Origin: Mucilaginibacter sp. dw_454
GTDB taxonomy: Bacteria > Bacteroidota > Bacteroidia > Sphingobacteriales > Sphingobacteriaceae
Assembly: GCF_018449775.1 (NCBI RefSeq)
Contig: NZ_JAAVVB010000002.1
Location: 124,001 to 188,000 of the forward strand
Reading direction: 5' to 3'
Length of the DNA: 64,000 nucleotides
The notes beneath the pieces are model-generated. The model ran no database searches. It was given only the letters and a program-made list of their open reading frames with translations, and was not told where the DNA came from. Positions within the stretch are counted from its first letter, which is position 1. The number at the start of each line of letters is the position of its first letter. Positions 45,247 through 54,596 of this stretch are shown here, piece by piece. Position numbers and translations under genes: made by a program.

Positions 45247-46539
45247 ATGAAAAATCAACTTCAAAAACTCAACATATTTTCTTTAAAAGGCGTGCAGATG
45301 CGCACTTTTCATATCACCTGGTTAATGTTCTTTGTGTGTTTCTTCGGCTGGTTTGGCCTGGCTCCTTTAATGCCTACCATCCGTGCCGAACTACACTTAA
45401 CCAAAGCACAGGTGGGTAATACAATTATAGCTTCAGTAACAGCCACCATTATTGCCCGCCTCTTAATAGGTAAGCTTTGCGATAACTGGGGTCCGCGTAA
45501 AACGGCCATCCGTTTATTGCTTATTGGTTCGATACCGGTTTTTTTGGTTGGCCTGGCGCATGATTATACCAGCTTTATATTATTCCGTTTGGCAATCGGT
45601 GTTATTGGTGCCTCATTTGTAATCACACAGTTTCATACATCGATGATGTTTGCGCCTAATATAAAAGGCACGGCAAATGCAGTTACAGGTGGCTGGGGTA
45701 ACCTGGGAGGGGGCGTAACCAATATGGTAATGCCGTTGATCTTTGCTGCTATTGTAGGTTTTGGCTATACCAAGGCCGAAGCCTGGCGCTATGCCATGAT
45801 TGTACCGGGGGTAATGATGCTGGTCATCGCTTTCCTTTATTTTAAGTACACCAAGGATACGCCGGAAGGTAATTACGACGAAATAGGGTACACCAAAGCC
45901 AACGCAACTAAAACAGATTGGTCCATACTGGCCGACTGGCGTATCTGGGCATTAACCATGGCCTATGCCATGTGTTTTGGCATGGAGCTAACCTTTGATA
46001 ATGTGGCCTCTTTGCACTTTGTAGATAATTTCCATCTAAGCCAAAGCCAGGCTGGTTTTTGGGCAGGGATATTTGGGTTCATGAACCTATTTGCCCGGGC
46101 TTTAGGCGGTATAGCTTCAGACAAAGTTGGCAAAAAATTCGGTATGCGTGGTAAAGGTTTATTGCTTGCCGGTGTGTTGTTATTGGAAGGCTGCGGTCTG
46201 ATATTGTTTGCGCAAGCGGGGTCGTTAATGATGGCCATTGTTTGTATGCTCACTTTCGCTTTATTCCTGAAAATGTCAAACGGGGCTACCTATGGTATCG
46301 TACCGTTTGTTAACGCAAAAAATGTTGGTTTAGTAAGCGGAATTGTTGGCGCCGGCGGCAACCTGGGTGGTATGTTGTTTGGCTTTCTATTTAAGTCATC
46401 TACAATTACTTATGTACAGGCGTTTACCTATATCGGCTACACGGTCATTATTGTCTCTATTATAGTGTTTATCACCCGTTTCCAAAAGCAATCTGTGGCT
46501 GATGAAGCTATGGACCGTAAGTTAGCAGGCGTAGTATAA
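45247..46539 (+). CDS. narK: NarK/NasA-type nitrate/nitrite transporter (MFS)
   Basis: The 430-residue product has about 12 membrane helices and the two glycine-rich nitrate-signature stretches of the NNP family: GGWGNLGGGVTNM near 150-165 and GAGGNLGGMLFGF near 370. It moves nitrate into, or nitrite out of, the cytoplasm. An MFS-type RLLIGKLCDNWGPRK loop follows helix 2. It sits in an operon between the barrel gene and the nitrate reductase gene (19-bp gap). Uptake for assimilation is inferred. Confidence 0.94.
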   Translation: MKNQLQKLNIFSLKGVQMRTFHITWLMFFVCFFGWFGLAPLMPTIRAELHLTKAQVGNTIIASVTATIIARLLIGKLCDNWGPRKTAIRLLLIGSIPVFLVGLAHDYTSFILFRLAIGVIGASFVITQFHTSMMFAPNIKGTANAVTGGWGNLGGGVTNMVMPLIFAAIVGFGYTKAEAWRYAMIVPGVMMLVIAFLYFKYTKDTPEGNYDEIGYTKANATKTDWSILADWRIWALTMAYAMCFGMELTFDNVASLHFVDNFHLSQSQAGFWAGIFGFMNLFARALGGIASDKVGKKFGMRGKGLLLAGVLLLEGCGLILFAQAGSLMMAIVCMLTFALFLKMSNGATYGIVPFVNAKNVGLVSGIVGAGGNLGGMLFGFLFKSSTITYVQAFTYIGYTVIIVSIIVFITRFQKQSVADEAMDRKLAGVV

Positions 46540-46558
46540 TCGCTTACAAAAAAATAAA

Positions 46559-49500
46559 ATGGCAAATTCAAGGCACGCCAACACTCAACTAAGTACTACT
46601 TGCTGTTATTGCGGAGTTGGATGTGGCGTGCTTTTAAATAAAGAGAAAAACGGCTCTATTAGCCTGGAGGGCAATAAAGACCACCCGGTAAATAAAGGCG
46701 CGCTATGCAGCAAGGGCCTGAATCTGCATCATACAATAAATGACAAGTCAGACAGGCTATTGTATCCGCAAATGCGGTATAATAAAAATATGCCCATGCA
46801 ACGGGTGAGCTGGGATGGCGCACTTGATCGTACTGCTGCAGTATTTAAAACTTTTATCGATAAATATGGGCCGGATTCGGTAGCCTTTTATGCTTCGGGC
46901 CAATGCCTTACCGAGGAATATTACGTAGTCAATAAACTCATTAAAGGCTTTATTGGCAGCAATAACATTGATACCAATTCGCGGTTGTGTATGAGCAGTG
47001 CGGTAGCGGCTTACAAAATGGCTTTGGGCGAAGATTCTGTCCCGCTTTGCTATGACGATATTGAATTGGCTGACTTATTTTATGTCACCGGAGCTAACCC
47101 CGCCTGGTGCCATCCTATTTTATGGCGAAGGGTAGAGGCACATAAAGCCGCCAATCCAAATGTTAAGATCATTGTCGTAGACCCGCGGGCTACCGATACC
47201 GTAAGCGTAGCCGATCTGCACCTGCAATTGAATCCCGGTACGGATATAACCCTTAACCATGCTATTGGCAGGGTGCTGATAGAAAACGGCGATATCGATA
47301 TCGATTTTATAACCAATCACGCCGAAGGTTTTGAAGCCTACAGCAAAGTGGTATTCGAAAAAACTATTACCGAAGCCGCGCAGGTTTGCGGCGTCGACGA
47401 GGCTGATATCCGCCTGGCGGCAAAATACATAGGTGAAGCAAAAGGCTTTATTTCTATGTGGACAATGGGACTTAATCAGAGTGCTATTGGCGTAAATAAA
47501 AATCTGAGCCTCATTAATTTGAATTTAATTACCGGGCATATTGGTAAGCCAGGGTCGGGGCCGCTATCGCTCACCGGGCAACCCAACGCAATGGGCGGCC
47601 GCGAGGTGGGCGGATTAGCTAACCTACTGCCCGCGCACCGCGATCTGAGTAACCCCACGCATCGCGAAGAAGTACAGAAGTTTTGGGGAGGCACTATAAT
47701 CAGCCCTAAGCCGGGCCTATCCGCCACTGAAATGTTTAAGGCGCTGGATGACGGAAAGTTAAAAGCCATTTGGATTATGTGTACCAACCCACTTACCAGT
47801 ATGCCTAATGTACGTTTGGTAGAGGAGGCTCTGAAGAAAGCCAAGTTTGTAGTAGTGCAGGAAATTACCAATAAATCTGAATGCCTGAAATATGCCGATG
47901 TGATTTTCCCCGCCGCTGCCTGGGCGGAAAAAGAAGGCACCATGACTAACTCCGAGCGACGCATCAGTTATTTGAATAAAGTATTGGATGCGCCTGGCGA
48001 GGCTTTGCCAGATGCGGAGATTATTTGCCGTTTCGCCCGTAAGATGGGCTACAAGGGATTTGATTTTAAAGATAATGCTGCGATATATGCCGAGCATGCC
48101 AGGCTTACCGCCAAAACTAATATTGACATCAGCGGCTTGAGTTACGAGATTTTGAAGGAACGGAAAACGGTGCAATGGCCCTATAAAAAGAAAAGCCCGC
48201 CTAACGGTACGCCACGCTTATTTATTGACCGGAAATTTTACACGGCATCGCAAAAAGCTATTATTCATCCGGTACCTGATACCCTGACCAGTGAGCAGCC
48301 AGATATAGACTATCCGTTTATTCTAACCACGGGCCGTATCCGCGATCAATGGCATACTATGAGTAAAACAGGTAAGGTGAATAAGCTTAACCAGCATTAT
48401 ACACAGGCTTTTGTAGAGATCCATCCCGCGGATGCGGAGAAATTAAAAATTAACGAAGGCGATGTTACCGTGATTACATCTAAACGCGGTTCAGTACAGG
48501 TGAAAGCTAAAATATCGGCACAAATAAAAAGAGGCGTGATCTTTCTGCCGATGCACTGGGGAAAGATCTTAGGTAATGACCTGAATAGGGCCAATAATGT
48601 AACCAGCGATATGGTGGACCCTATTTCAAAAGAGCCTGATTTTAAATATTGCGCGGTTAATGTGGCCAAATTTAAAAAGCCTTTTCAACGTATTGTGGTG
48701 ATAGGGGCAGGTGCCGGCGCGTACGGGTTTGTTAAATCTTATCGCGAGTTAAATCAGGACGATGAAATCACCATTTTCAGTAAAGAAAATTACCCTTTTT
48801 ATAACCGGGTTATGCTGCCCGATTATATAAGCGGCGAGCAGCAGTGGGAGCAATTGGTGAAGATGACAGACGAAGAAGAACCCGAATACAAAATAAAAAT
48901 GCTGCGCGGCGTGAGTGTTGAATTGATTGATCGCGCTAATCAATATGTAAAAGACTCAAGGGGAGTGAAAACGCCTTACGATGTTTTGTTGATTGCTACG
49001 GGCAGCAGGGCGGCGGTTCCCAAACACGTGCCCTCGCTACCGGGCATTTTTACCATGCGTAACCGTAATGATGCCGATAGCTTTAAAAAGCATATTCCAC
49101 ATGATGGCCATGTAGTGATAGTGGGCGGTGGCTTATTGGGTTTGGAAATGGCTGCCTCGTTACGCGAGATTGGTAAACAGGTTACTATCATCCAACGAAC
49201 TTCCAGGTTTTTAAATAGACAACTGGATGCTCTGGGTAGCCAGTTGTTGCATGAGGAAATGGAGGATCAAGGTTGCGACATTTATTACGACGACGAGATC
49301 CAACTATTTTATGGGCGTTCAAAACTGACGGGCATCGGCCTTAAAAGTGGGCGCAAGATCAATTGCGACGCTATGATCCTGGCCATTGGTACCACGCCAA
49401 ATTATGAACTGGCGAAAGAATGTGGATTGGAATGTCGTCGCGGCGTTATAGTGAATGAACGGCTGCAAACCAGCGACTCCAACATTTACGCCATTGGCGA

Positions 49501-50083
49501 AATAGCCGAGTTTAACGGCACCTTATACGGCATAACTGCCGCTGCCGAACAACAGGCTCATGTAGTAGCTACCTATATGAACGGCGATATAGCCAGCTAT
49601 TATAAAGGTAGCCTGTTTATGAATATCATTAAGATTCATGGGTTTGATTTATGCAGTATTGGTTTATCTGAATGCCCCGACGACGATAATTACGAGGAAG
49701 TTGTTTTTACCGATAAAGCCAAGCGCTATTATAAAAAATGCATTATCACGCAAGACCGGCTGGTAGGCGCCATACTGATTGGCGATAAAAGTGAGTTCCT
49801 GGAATTTCGCGATCTGATAGCTAACCAAACAGAACTGAGCGAGAAGCGCCTGCAATTGCTTCGTAGCGGTAACAAGGCCGATCCGGTCCTGGGTAAATTA
49901 GTATGCAGTTGTAATAACGTGGGCAGCGAAAATATTCGTCAAAAAATTACGGAAGGGTGCGATAATTTGAGCGACCTGTGTGCAAAGAGTGGTGCGGGCA
50001 TGGGTTGCGGGTCATGCCGACCGGAAGTTAAGCGCATTTTAGAAGAAACATTAGTCAGTTTATCCGGAGCAAGAAGCACATGA
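46559..50083 (+). CDS. Assimilatory nitrate reductase fused to FAD/NAD(P)H and BFD modules
   Basis: The 1174-residue product joins two proteins. Residues ~1-690 are a molybdenum bis-MGD nitrate reductase with N-terminal [4Fe-4S] ligands Cys15, Cys18, Cys22 and Cys50. Residues ~708-1105 are a NirB-like FAD/NAD(P)H reductase (VVIGAGAGAYGF; VVIVGGGLLGLEMAASL). The C-terminus is a BFD-like [2Fe-2S] domain with Cys1116, Cys1118, Cys1150 and Cys1153. Nitrate reduction to nitrite with electrons taken directly from NAD(P)H is inferred, replacing separate NasB/NasC-type chains. Its stop overlaps the next start as ATGA. No molybdenum-cofactor genes are in the window. Confidence 0.92.
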   Translation: MANSRHANTQLSTTCCYCGVGCGVLLNKEKNGSISLEGNKDHPVNKGALCSKGLNLHHTINDKSDRLLYPQMRYNKNMPMQRVSWDGALDRTAAVFKTFIDKYGPDSVAFYASGQCLTEEYYVVNKLIKGFIGSNNIDTNSRLCMSSAVAAYKMALGEDSVPLCYDDIELADLFYVTGANPAWCHPILWRRVEAHKAANPNVKIIVVDPRATDTVSVADLHLQLNPGTDITLNHAIGRVLIENGDIDIDFITNHAEGFEAYSKVVFEKTITEAAQVCGVDEADIRLAAKYIGEAKGFISMWTMGLNQSAIGVNKNLSLINLNLITGHIGKPGSGPLSLTGQPNAMGGREVGGLANLLPAHRDLSNPTHREEVQKFWGGTIISPKPGLSATEMFKALDDGKLKAIWIMCTNPLTSMPNVRLVEEALKKAKFVVVQEITNKSECLKYADVIFPAAAWAEKEGTMTNSERRISYLNKVLDAPGEALPDAEIICRFARKMGYKGFDFKDNAAIYAEHARLTAKTNIDISGLSYEILKERKTVQWPYKKKSPPNGTPRLFIDRKFYTASQKAIIHPVPDTLTSEQPDIDYPFILTTGRIRDQWHTMSKTGKVNKLNQHYTQAFVEIHPADAEKLKINEGDVTVITSKRGSVQVKAKISAQIKRGVIFLPMHWGKILGNDLNRANNVTSDMVDPISKEPDFKYCAVNVAKFKKPFQRIVVIGAGAGAYGFVKSYRELNQDDEITIFSKENYPFYNRVMLPDYISGEQQWEQLVKMTDEEEPEYKIKMLRGVSVELIDRANQYVKDSRGVKTPYDVLLIATGSRAAVPKHVPSLPGIFTMRNRNDADSFKKHIPHDGHVVIVGGGLLGLEMAASLREIGKQVTIIQRTSRFLNRQLDALGSQLLHEEMEDQGCDIYYDDEIQLFYGRSKLTGIGLKSGRKINCDAMILAIGTTPNYELAKECGLECRRGVIVNERLQTSDSNIYAIGEIAEFNGTLYGITAAAEQQAHVVATYMNGDIASYYKGSLFMNIIKIHGFDLCSIGLSECPDDDNYEEVVFTDKAKRYYKKCIITQDRLVGAILIGDKSEFLEFRDLIANQTELSEKRLQLLRSGNKADPVLGKLVCSCNNVGSENIRQKITEGCDNLSDLCAKSGAGMGCGSCRPEVKRILEETLVSLSGARST

Positions 50084-51516
50084 AGCATCTCATTAAAATT
50101 AACCTGCCGGGTGGTTTCATATCAGCCGGCGATCTTTACGAAATACTATTGATAGCAGAGAGTGCCGGTGCTTCCTGTATTCGTTTTGGTAATAGGCAGC
50201 AATTGTATTTTGAAATATCAGCCGATAGTTTGGAAGATCTGGAGCTGGATATGCTTAAATCGGAAATCACTTATGAGATTGACACCGACGAGTATGCTAA
50301 CATTATAAGCTCGTACGTAGCCGATTCTATATTTACCCACTACGAAAGCTGGTTACGTGAAGGTGTATACAAAGATATATTTGATGCCTTTGATCATCAG
50401 CCTATATTGAAAGTAAATTTGGTAGACAGCAACCAAACGCTTGTTTCTTTTTTTAGCGGCAATATTAATTTTATCGCTTCGGGTACTAATAATTATTGGT
50501 TTACCTACGTTCGTTTCCCTAAAACTAATCAATTATACTGCCTGCCCAGGTTGGTTTACTCGGAAGATATACCCGCGCTGGCCAAGGCGATAGAAAAAGT
50601 TATTCTGCACCAAAAAGAATTATTTTACGGGCTGCCCGATATTGACGAAGCGTTGTTTTACCAGACACTTGTCGATAGTATAGATTTGGCTTTCCGGCCA
50701 ATTATGGAGTCGCTTAAACTACCAGATTTTTATTTGCCGTACTACGAAGGCTTTAATAAATATGGTAATAAATATTGGCTGGGCATTTACCGGCGTAATG
50801 AATTGTTCCCTTTGGATTTTTTGAAGGACGCCTGTTTGCTTTGTTTAAAATCGCGTATTGGCCAGGTTTACATCACACCCTGGAAATCCATCATCATTAA
50901 AGGTATTGAACAGGTTGATCGTAATCAATGGGGACTGATTTTGAGCAAGCATCAACTTAATATTCGGCATGCTGCCAATGAATTGAACTGGCAGATAGAA
51001 GATACTTGTCAGGAAGGGCTGGAATTAAAGCAACAACTGGTGCGTCAGTTTGAAGACGCAGACTTGCGTACTTATCAGCTTTGCTTCGCCATTAAAACAC
51101 AATCTAAAACCGGATTGCAGGGTTCTATTGTCATCAGAAAAAACAAATCAGGAAAGTACGACATATTGCATATGCGGGATTTTAATCCAAATTCAAAAGA
51201 AGAGTTAATATATGCTCAAGATGTGCGACCTTATTTGCTAAGTAAAAAGTTGATTAACCTGTGCAATGATTTTTATAAACAGCAGGCAGATCCGCAATTG
51301 TGGCCAGCCTCGGTTTTATCAGACGAAGCAAGTTTAACACCGCATGAAATGGCCGTCTATCAATGTAATAGCTGTCTTACACGTTACGACAAGCGGTATG
51401 GTGACCCTATTAATAATATTGAGAAAGGTGTGGATTTTGAGTTACTTGAAGATTACGAATGTCCGGTATGCGGGGGATCTAAAAACGAATTTCAAGTGAT
51501 ATATACAGATCAGTGA
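50080..51516 (+). CDS. Nitrite/sulfite reductase ferredoxin-like protein with C-terminal rubredoxin
   Basis: The 478-residue product has two segments resembling the ferredoxin-like half-domain of sulfite/nitrite reductases (about 3-75, INLPGGFISAGDLYEILLIA; about 250-300, YWLGIYRRNELFPLDFL). The siroheme/[4Fe-4S] signature (Cx5C, Cx3C) is absent. A rubredoxin domain ends it: Cys429-x2-Cys432 and Cys461-x2-Cys464 around a GVDFELLEDYECP stretch. It is translationally coupled to the nitrate reductase by a 4-base overlap, so an electron carrier or assembly role with that enzyme is likely. The exact function is unknown. Confidence 0.75.
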   Translation: MKHLIKINLPGGFISAGDLYEILLIAESAGASCIRFGNRQQLYFEISADSLEDLELDMLKSEITYEIDTDEYANIISSYVADSIFTHYESWLREGVYKDIFDAFDHQPILKVNLVDSNQTLVSFFSGNINFIASGTNNYWFTYVRFPKTNQLYCLPRLVYSEDIPALAKAIEKVILHQKELFYGLPDIDEALFYQTLVDSIDLAFRPIMESLKLPDFYLPYYEGFNKYGNKYWLGIYRRNELFPLDFLKDACLLCLKSRIGQVYITPWKSIIIKGIEQVDRNQWGLILSKHQLNIRHAANELNWQIEDTCQEGLELKQQLVRQFEDADLRTYQLCFAIKTQSKTGLQGSIVIRKNKSGKYDILHMRDFNPNSKEELIYAQDVRPYLLSKKLINLCNDFYKQQADPQLWPASVLSDEASLTPHEMAVYQCNSCLTRYDKRYGDPINNIEKGVDFELLEDYECPVCGGSKNEFQVIYTDQ

Positions 51517-51745
51517 AGGTTTTAATCAATTTTCATTGATGGGTGCCTGTCTTAACAAATATCTGTACTCTAATTTGCACCGTGCTTTAAAATAAAAAGT
51601 CTAAACATTTGTTTTTTAACGATTAAGAGTTTTTTGTTGTGGAAGCGAGACGATTGAAATTGAACTTAGTCCCAATAGGAAAATCGAAATTGAGGGCTTC
51701 ATTTTAGGATTAACTAATATTTTAGATGTGTTGTTATTTTAAGTA
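51517..51745. other. A/T-rich gap after the nitrate operon
   Basis: No gene and no strong hairpin in this part. Short words (TTGAAATTGAACTT, ATCGAAATTGAGG) recur near 51655-51690. Confidence 0.4.
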
Positions 51746-51760
51746 CAGCCGATACCACCA
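51746..51760 (+). repeat. Copy of the tRNA-Phe 3' end (possible attachment site)
   Basis: CAGCCGATACCAC matches tRNA-Phe 38906-38918 in 12 of 13 bases, and here CCA follows as in a tRNA with an encoded 3' end. The rest of a tRNA is missing upstream. A terminator follows directly, as at the real gene. It may mark the far border of an integrated segment. Confidence 0.45.
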
Positions 51761-51794
51761 AAAAACCCTTAACGAAAGTTAAGGGTTTTTATTT
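51761..51794. terminator. Terminator between the nitrate cluster and the UDG gene
   Basis: AAAAACCCTTAAC and GTTAAGGGTTTTT form a 13-bp stem with GAAA loop and T-runs on both strands. Confidence 0.85.
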
Positions 51795-51825
51795 AACCTG
51801 CATTTTAAGAAATGAATATCGGTTA

Positions 51826-52431
51826 TTAAATAAGCTGATTTATCAACTGCCTTAATAAAGGTACCACGGTTAATTCAAACCAGGGGTTTCTCTTTTGCCA
51901 TATTTTATTACGCGGAGATGGATGTACGAGTGGTAAGTATGTCGGTAAATAATCATTGAAGTTTCTTACGGTTTCTGTTAATACCTGCTTTTTTAAATCC
52001 TTTAGGTAATAATTTTGCGCATACTGCCCAATAAGGATAATCAATTTAACTTCGGGCATATGGCGTAGCAATTGCCCGTGCCATAAAGGGGCGCATTCAG
52101 AACGTGGCGGCAGATCGCCTGAGGTGCTTTTGCCCGGGTAACAGAAGCCCATAGGTATTAAAGCGAACAATTGAGTGTTATAAAACTGTTCTTTATTTAC
52201 ACCAAGCCATCTTCTTAACTCGTTGCCACTCTGATCATCCCATGGAATGCCGCTATTTTGCACTTTTTGCCCTGGTGCCTGGCCTATTATAACAATCTTA
52301 GAGCTGGAACTTGCCCGTACTATGGGCCTTGGTAGATTAGGTAAATAGTTTGTACAAACCGTACATAATCTTATTTCATTTAAAAGTTCATCCACTGCTG
52401 AAAAATTAGCCGGTTTAATATTATTGAGCAA
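51826..52431 (-). CDS. Uracil-DNA glycosylase family protein
   Basis: The 201-residue product belongs to the uracil-DNA glycosylase superfamily, which removes uracil from DNA at the start of base excision repair. IIGQAPGQKV is the active-site motif and HPSPRNKIW the second. Four cysteines spaced as in Fe-S family 4/5 enzymes are present (CTVC near the start; then GFCYPG and SECAPLW). Within that superfamily the exact family and base specificity cannot be fixed. It is a single gene converging on the nitrate cluster. Confidence 0.85.
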   Translation of the reverse strand: MLNNIKPANFSAVDELLNEIRLCTVCTNYLPNLPRPIVRASSSSKIVIIGQAPGQKVQNSGIPWDDQSGNELRRWLGVNKEQFYNTQLFALIPMGFCYPGKSTSGDLPPRSECAPLWHGQLLRHMPEVKLIILIGQYAQNYYLKDLKKQVLTETVRNFNDYLPTYLPLVHPSPRNKIWQKRNPWFELTVVPLLRQLINQLI

Positions 52432-52515
52432 TAGTCGTTTATAATTTACAGCAAGCTAAAGGACGGTTAAATTCCACATAGCCATAAATATTGAACTAAA
52501 TTATGAATTATTGCC

Positions 52516-53607
52516 CTATTTCAAATTCCACCAAACCAAAGTCTTAGGCACATCGCCTAAAGTATAAGGTTCGCCAATGCGAGGTACGTTTAGCGGCATC
52601 CCTGTTTTTTGGGCAGCAGGCACAAGGGTTTTTATGGGTTCATTCCATGGGTGACCAGCTTCCGGGAACTTTGACCAGTGAACGGGCTGCAGCATGTGGG
52701 CTTTAAGGTCCACGGCAGCCTGTGCTGGCTGTCCAAGGCCTAAATGAACATAGGGCTGATTGTATTGTCCGCACTCCAGAAATGCGAGGTCAAACGGGCC
52801 ATATTGCTTTCCAATTTGTTTGAAGTGCGGCCCATAACCACCGTCGCCACCGTAAAACAGTCGGTATTGACCCGCTTGTATTACGTAGGATGCCCAAAGC
52901 GTTCTGTCTGCTTTTTTGCTGTAAGTACGTTCGCTGTGGTGCTGTGCAGAAGTAGCTGTGATTTTGATACCGCCGGCTAGTAAGGTTGATTGGTTCCAAT
53001 TTAGTTCGATGACCTTTTTAGGATCAAATCCCCAGTAAATTAAATCTGCACCCACGCCTAGCGGCACCACGGCCATTCTAATCTGATTTTTCAATTTTAT
53101 AAGGGTGCGATAATCCAGGTGATCATAATGATCATGCGAAATGATCAGCACATCTATTGGCGGCATATCCTTGGCGTGATAATTCTTAGTACCCGGGAAT
53201 GCCTTAATTAAACCGGGCACCGGGCCGGCATGGTTGCTAAAAACCGGATCAATGAGGATATTACCCTGCAGCGTTTTAATGAGCAAAGACGAATGCCCGA
53301 ACCAAACGACGGTAGGTGCGGGAGAAGTCAGTTTCTTCAGATCGGTATTAACCCATGGTATTGCCGATGTAGGCCTGACAGGGCCAACATGGTCGCGAAA
53401 CATGGCAGCCAGGCGATGGTGCTTGAAAGTAGAGTCTGGGCGTATTACCAGGTTTTGAAAACTGCCATTTTTGTAGTTAGACATTGTGTCCAACCGGGTA
53501 AGTTCTTCGCCTTCCGGATTTCTACCTAAGGAGCGATACTCACCACAACCAACGATTGCCGTTAGTAATAGCACAATCATCCCAATGCCTAAGAAATTAT
53601 TTTTCAT
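52516..53607 (-). CDS. MBL-fold hydrolase lipoprotein
   Basis: The 363-residue product has a lipoprotein signal (MIVLLLTAIVGCGEY, lipobox Cys near 21). The metallo-beta-lactamase fold follows, with the signature SHDHYDHLD near 155-163 binding two metals, and later histidines in SAQHHSERT and HWSKF. It resembles NAPE-PLD/RomA-like phosphodiesterases (FGHSSLLIKTLQGNILIDPVF split across ~98-118). Location is probably the outer face of a membrane. The substrate is unknown. Confidence 0.85.
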   Translation of the reverse strand: MKNNFLGIGMIVLLLTAIVGCGEYRSLGRNPEGEELTRLDTMSNYKNGSFQNLVIRPDSTFKHHRLAAMFRDHVGPVRPTSAIPWVNTDLKKLTSPAPTVVWFGHSSLLIKTLQGNILIDPVFSNHAGPVPGLIKAFPGTKNYHAKDMPPIDVLIISHDHYDHLDYRTLIKLKNQIRMAVVPLGVGADLIYWGFDPKKVIELNWNQSTLLAGGIKITATSAQHHSERTYSKKADRTLWASYVIQAGQYRLFYGGDGGYGPHFKQIGKQYGPFDLAFLECGQYNQPYVHLGLGQPAQAAVDLKAHMLQPVHWSKFPEAGHPWNEPIKTLVPAAQKTGMPLNVPRIGEPYTLGDVPKTLVWWNLK

Positions 53608-53756
53608 ACTTATAATGATGCAAAATAACGCGTAAGGTTTAATGATTGTTTCGCAACCTTGAAATCAGCTATAACTCAAAACAAACTAAAACCCAAAAGC
53701 CGGCATCACCAACGCAAACATTTTGGTTAATAATCGCTTATCCCTATAAACATACC

Positions 53757-54092
53757 ATGGACGACGCCGAATTCAGAGAACAATTTAAACCGGTACATGT
53801 GCCTTCATCATTTGAGGATGCTGCTAACCTGCAAGACAAAGTGGTATTTGCCCTGGCAGAACTAAATGAAGCGATGGCCGATGAGGTTGCGCGGAAATTA
53901 GAAGAACTGGAGCCTGAGCAGCCTCACAAACCTGTCATCAGTGATGTGCATAGGGTATTATCAGAACTTTATCAAAAAGGTTTGATAGCCGGAAATGAAA
54001 CTGATAGCGGCCTGGTTTACAACCTGCATAAAATAACGCATGCCAATGACGGCAGCGTTAATCCTGACCTTTTGGCTCCCGGCCTTGATTAA
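53757..54092 (+). CDS. Hypothetical protein, 111 aa
   Basis: Not recognised. The 111-residue acidic product is mostly helical; the middle, VVFALAELNEAMADEVARKL, then ISDVHRVLSELYQKGLI, resembles a small winged-helix or docking domain, but no known motif is present. No signal peptide. The frame extends to 53646, yet ATG 53757 (MDDAEFREQFKP) gives a more plausible N-terminus. The DUF1003 gene follows after 18 bp, so they may share a transcript. Confidence 0.6.
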   Translation: MDDAEFREQFKPVHVPSSFEDAANLQDKVVFALAELNEAMADEVARKLEELEPEQPHKPVISDVHRVLSELYQKGLIAGNETDSGLVYNLHKITHANDGSVNPDLLAPGLD

Positions 54093-54110
54093 CCTTGTAT
54101 TTTAATTGAG

Positions 54111-54596
54111 ATGAGGAGACGCGAAACAAATACTGAATTAAAATCCTCGTTGGATTTCAATAAAACCACTGCAGATCGTTTTACAAATGCGGTAGCATCC
54201 GCATTTGGTAGTTTTACGTTTTTGATCTGCTGTATCCTGTTTTTTGTGGTTTGGGCCGTGTTGAACTGCCACATCGTTCCTAATCTCAAGCCTTTTGATC
54301 CTTTCCCATTTCAGATTCTGGAGATGCTGGTGTCTCTTTTTGCCATTATTTTATCCGTTTCGGTATTGATTAATCAAAACCGGCAGGGCAAAATAGAAAA
54401 GTTGCAACAACAGATAGAATTTGAGGTAAATGTTCGCGCGGAGGACGAGATCACCAAAACGTTGAGTATGCTCCATGAAATACAACATCATTTAGGCATT
54501 AAGGATAAAGGCGACAAAGAGTTGGAGAAAATGAAAGAAAGCACCGACATTCACGAGATCCATAAAAGGATAGACGACGGGGAATCGTCTGCTTAA
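54111..54596 (+). CDS. DUF1003 membrane protein
   Basis: The 161-residue product has the DUF1003 pattern: RFTNAVASAFGSFTFLICC, a first membrane helix, WAVLNC, a loop with FDPFPFQILEM, and a second helix LVSLFAIILSVSVLI. A cytoplasmic helical tail rich in Glu and Lys follows. The family's function is unknown. It may be co-transcribed with the 111-residue gene and overlaps the end of the convergent helicase gene by 4 bases. Confidence 0.88.
   Translation: MRRRETNTELKSSLDFNKTTADRFTNAVASAFGSFTFLICCILFFVVWAVLNCHIVPNLKPFDPFPFQILEMLVSLFAIILSVSVLINQNRQGKIEKLQQQIEFEVNVRAEDEITKTLSMLHEIQHHLGIKDKGDKELEKMKESTDIHEIHKRIDDGESSA

Noticed and set aside
51746..51760. Second complete tRNA gene at the tRNA-like 3' end
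   Set aside because: No D arm, anticodon arm or 5' acceptor half upstream; only the 3' end is present.
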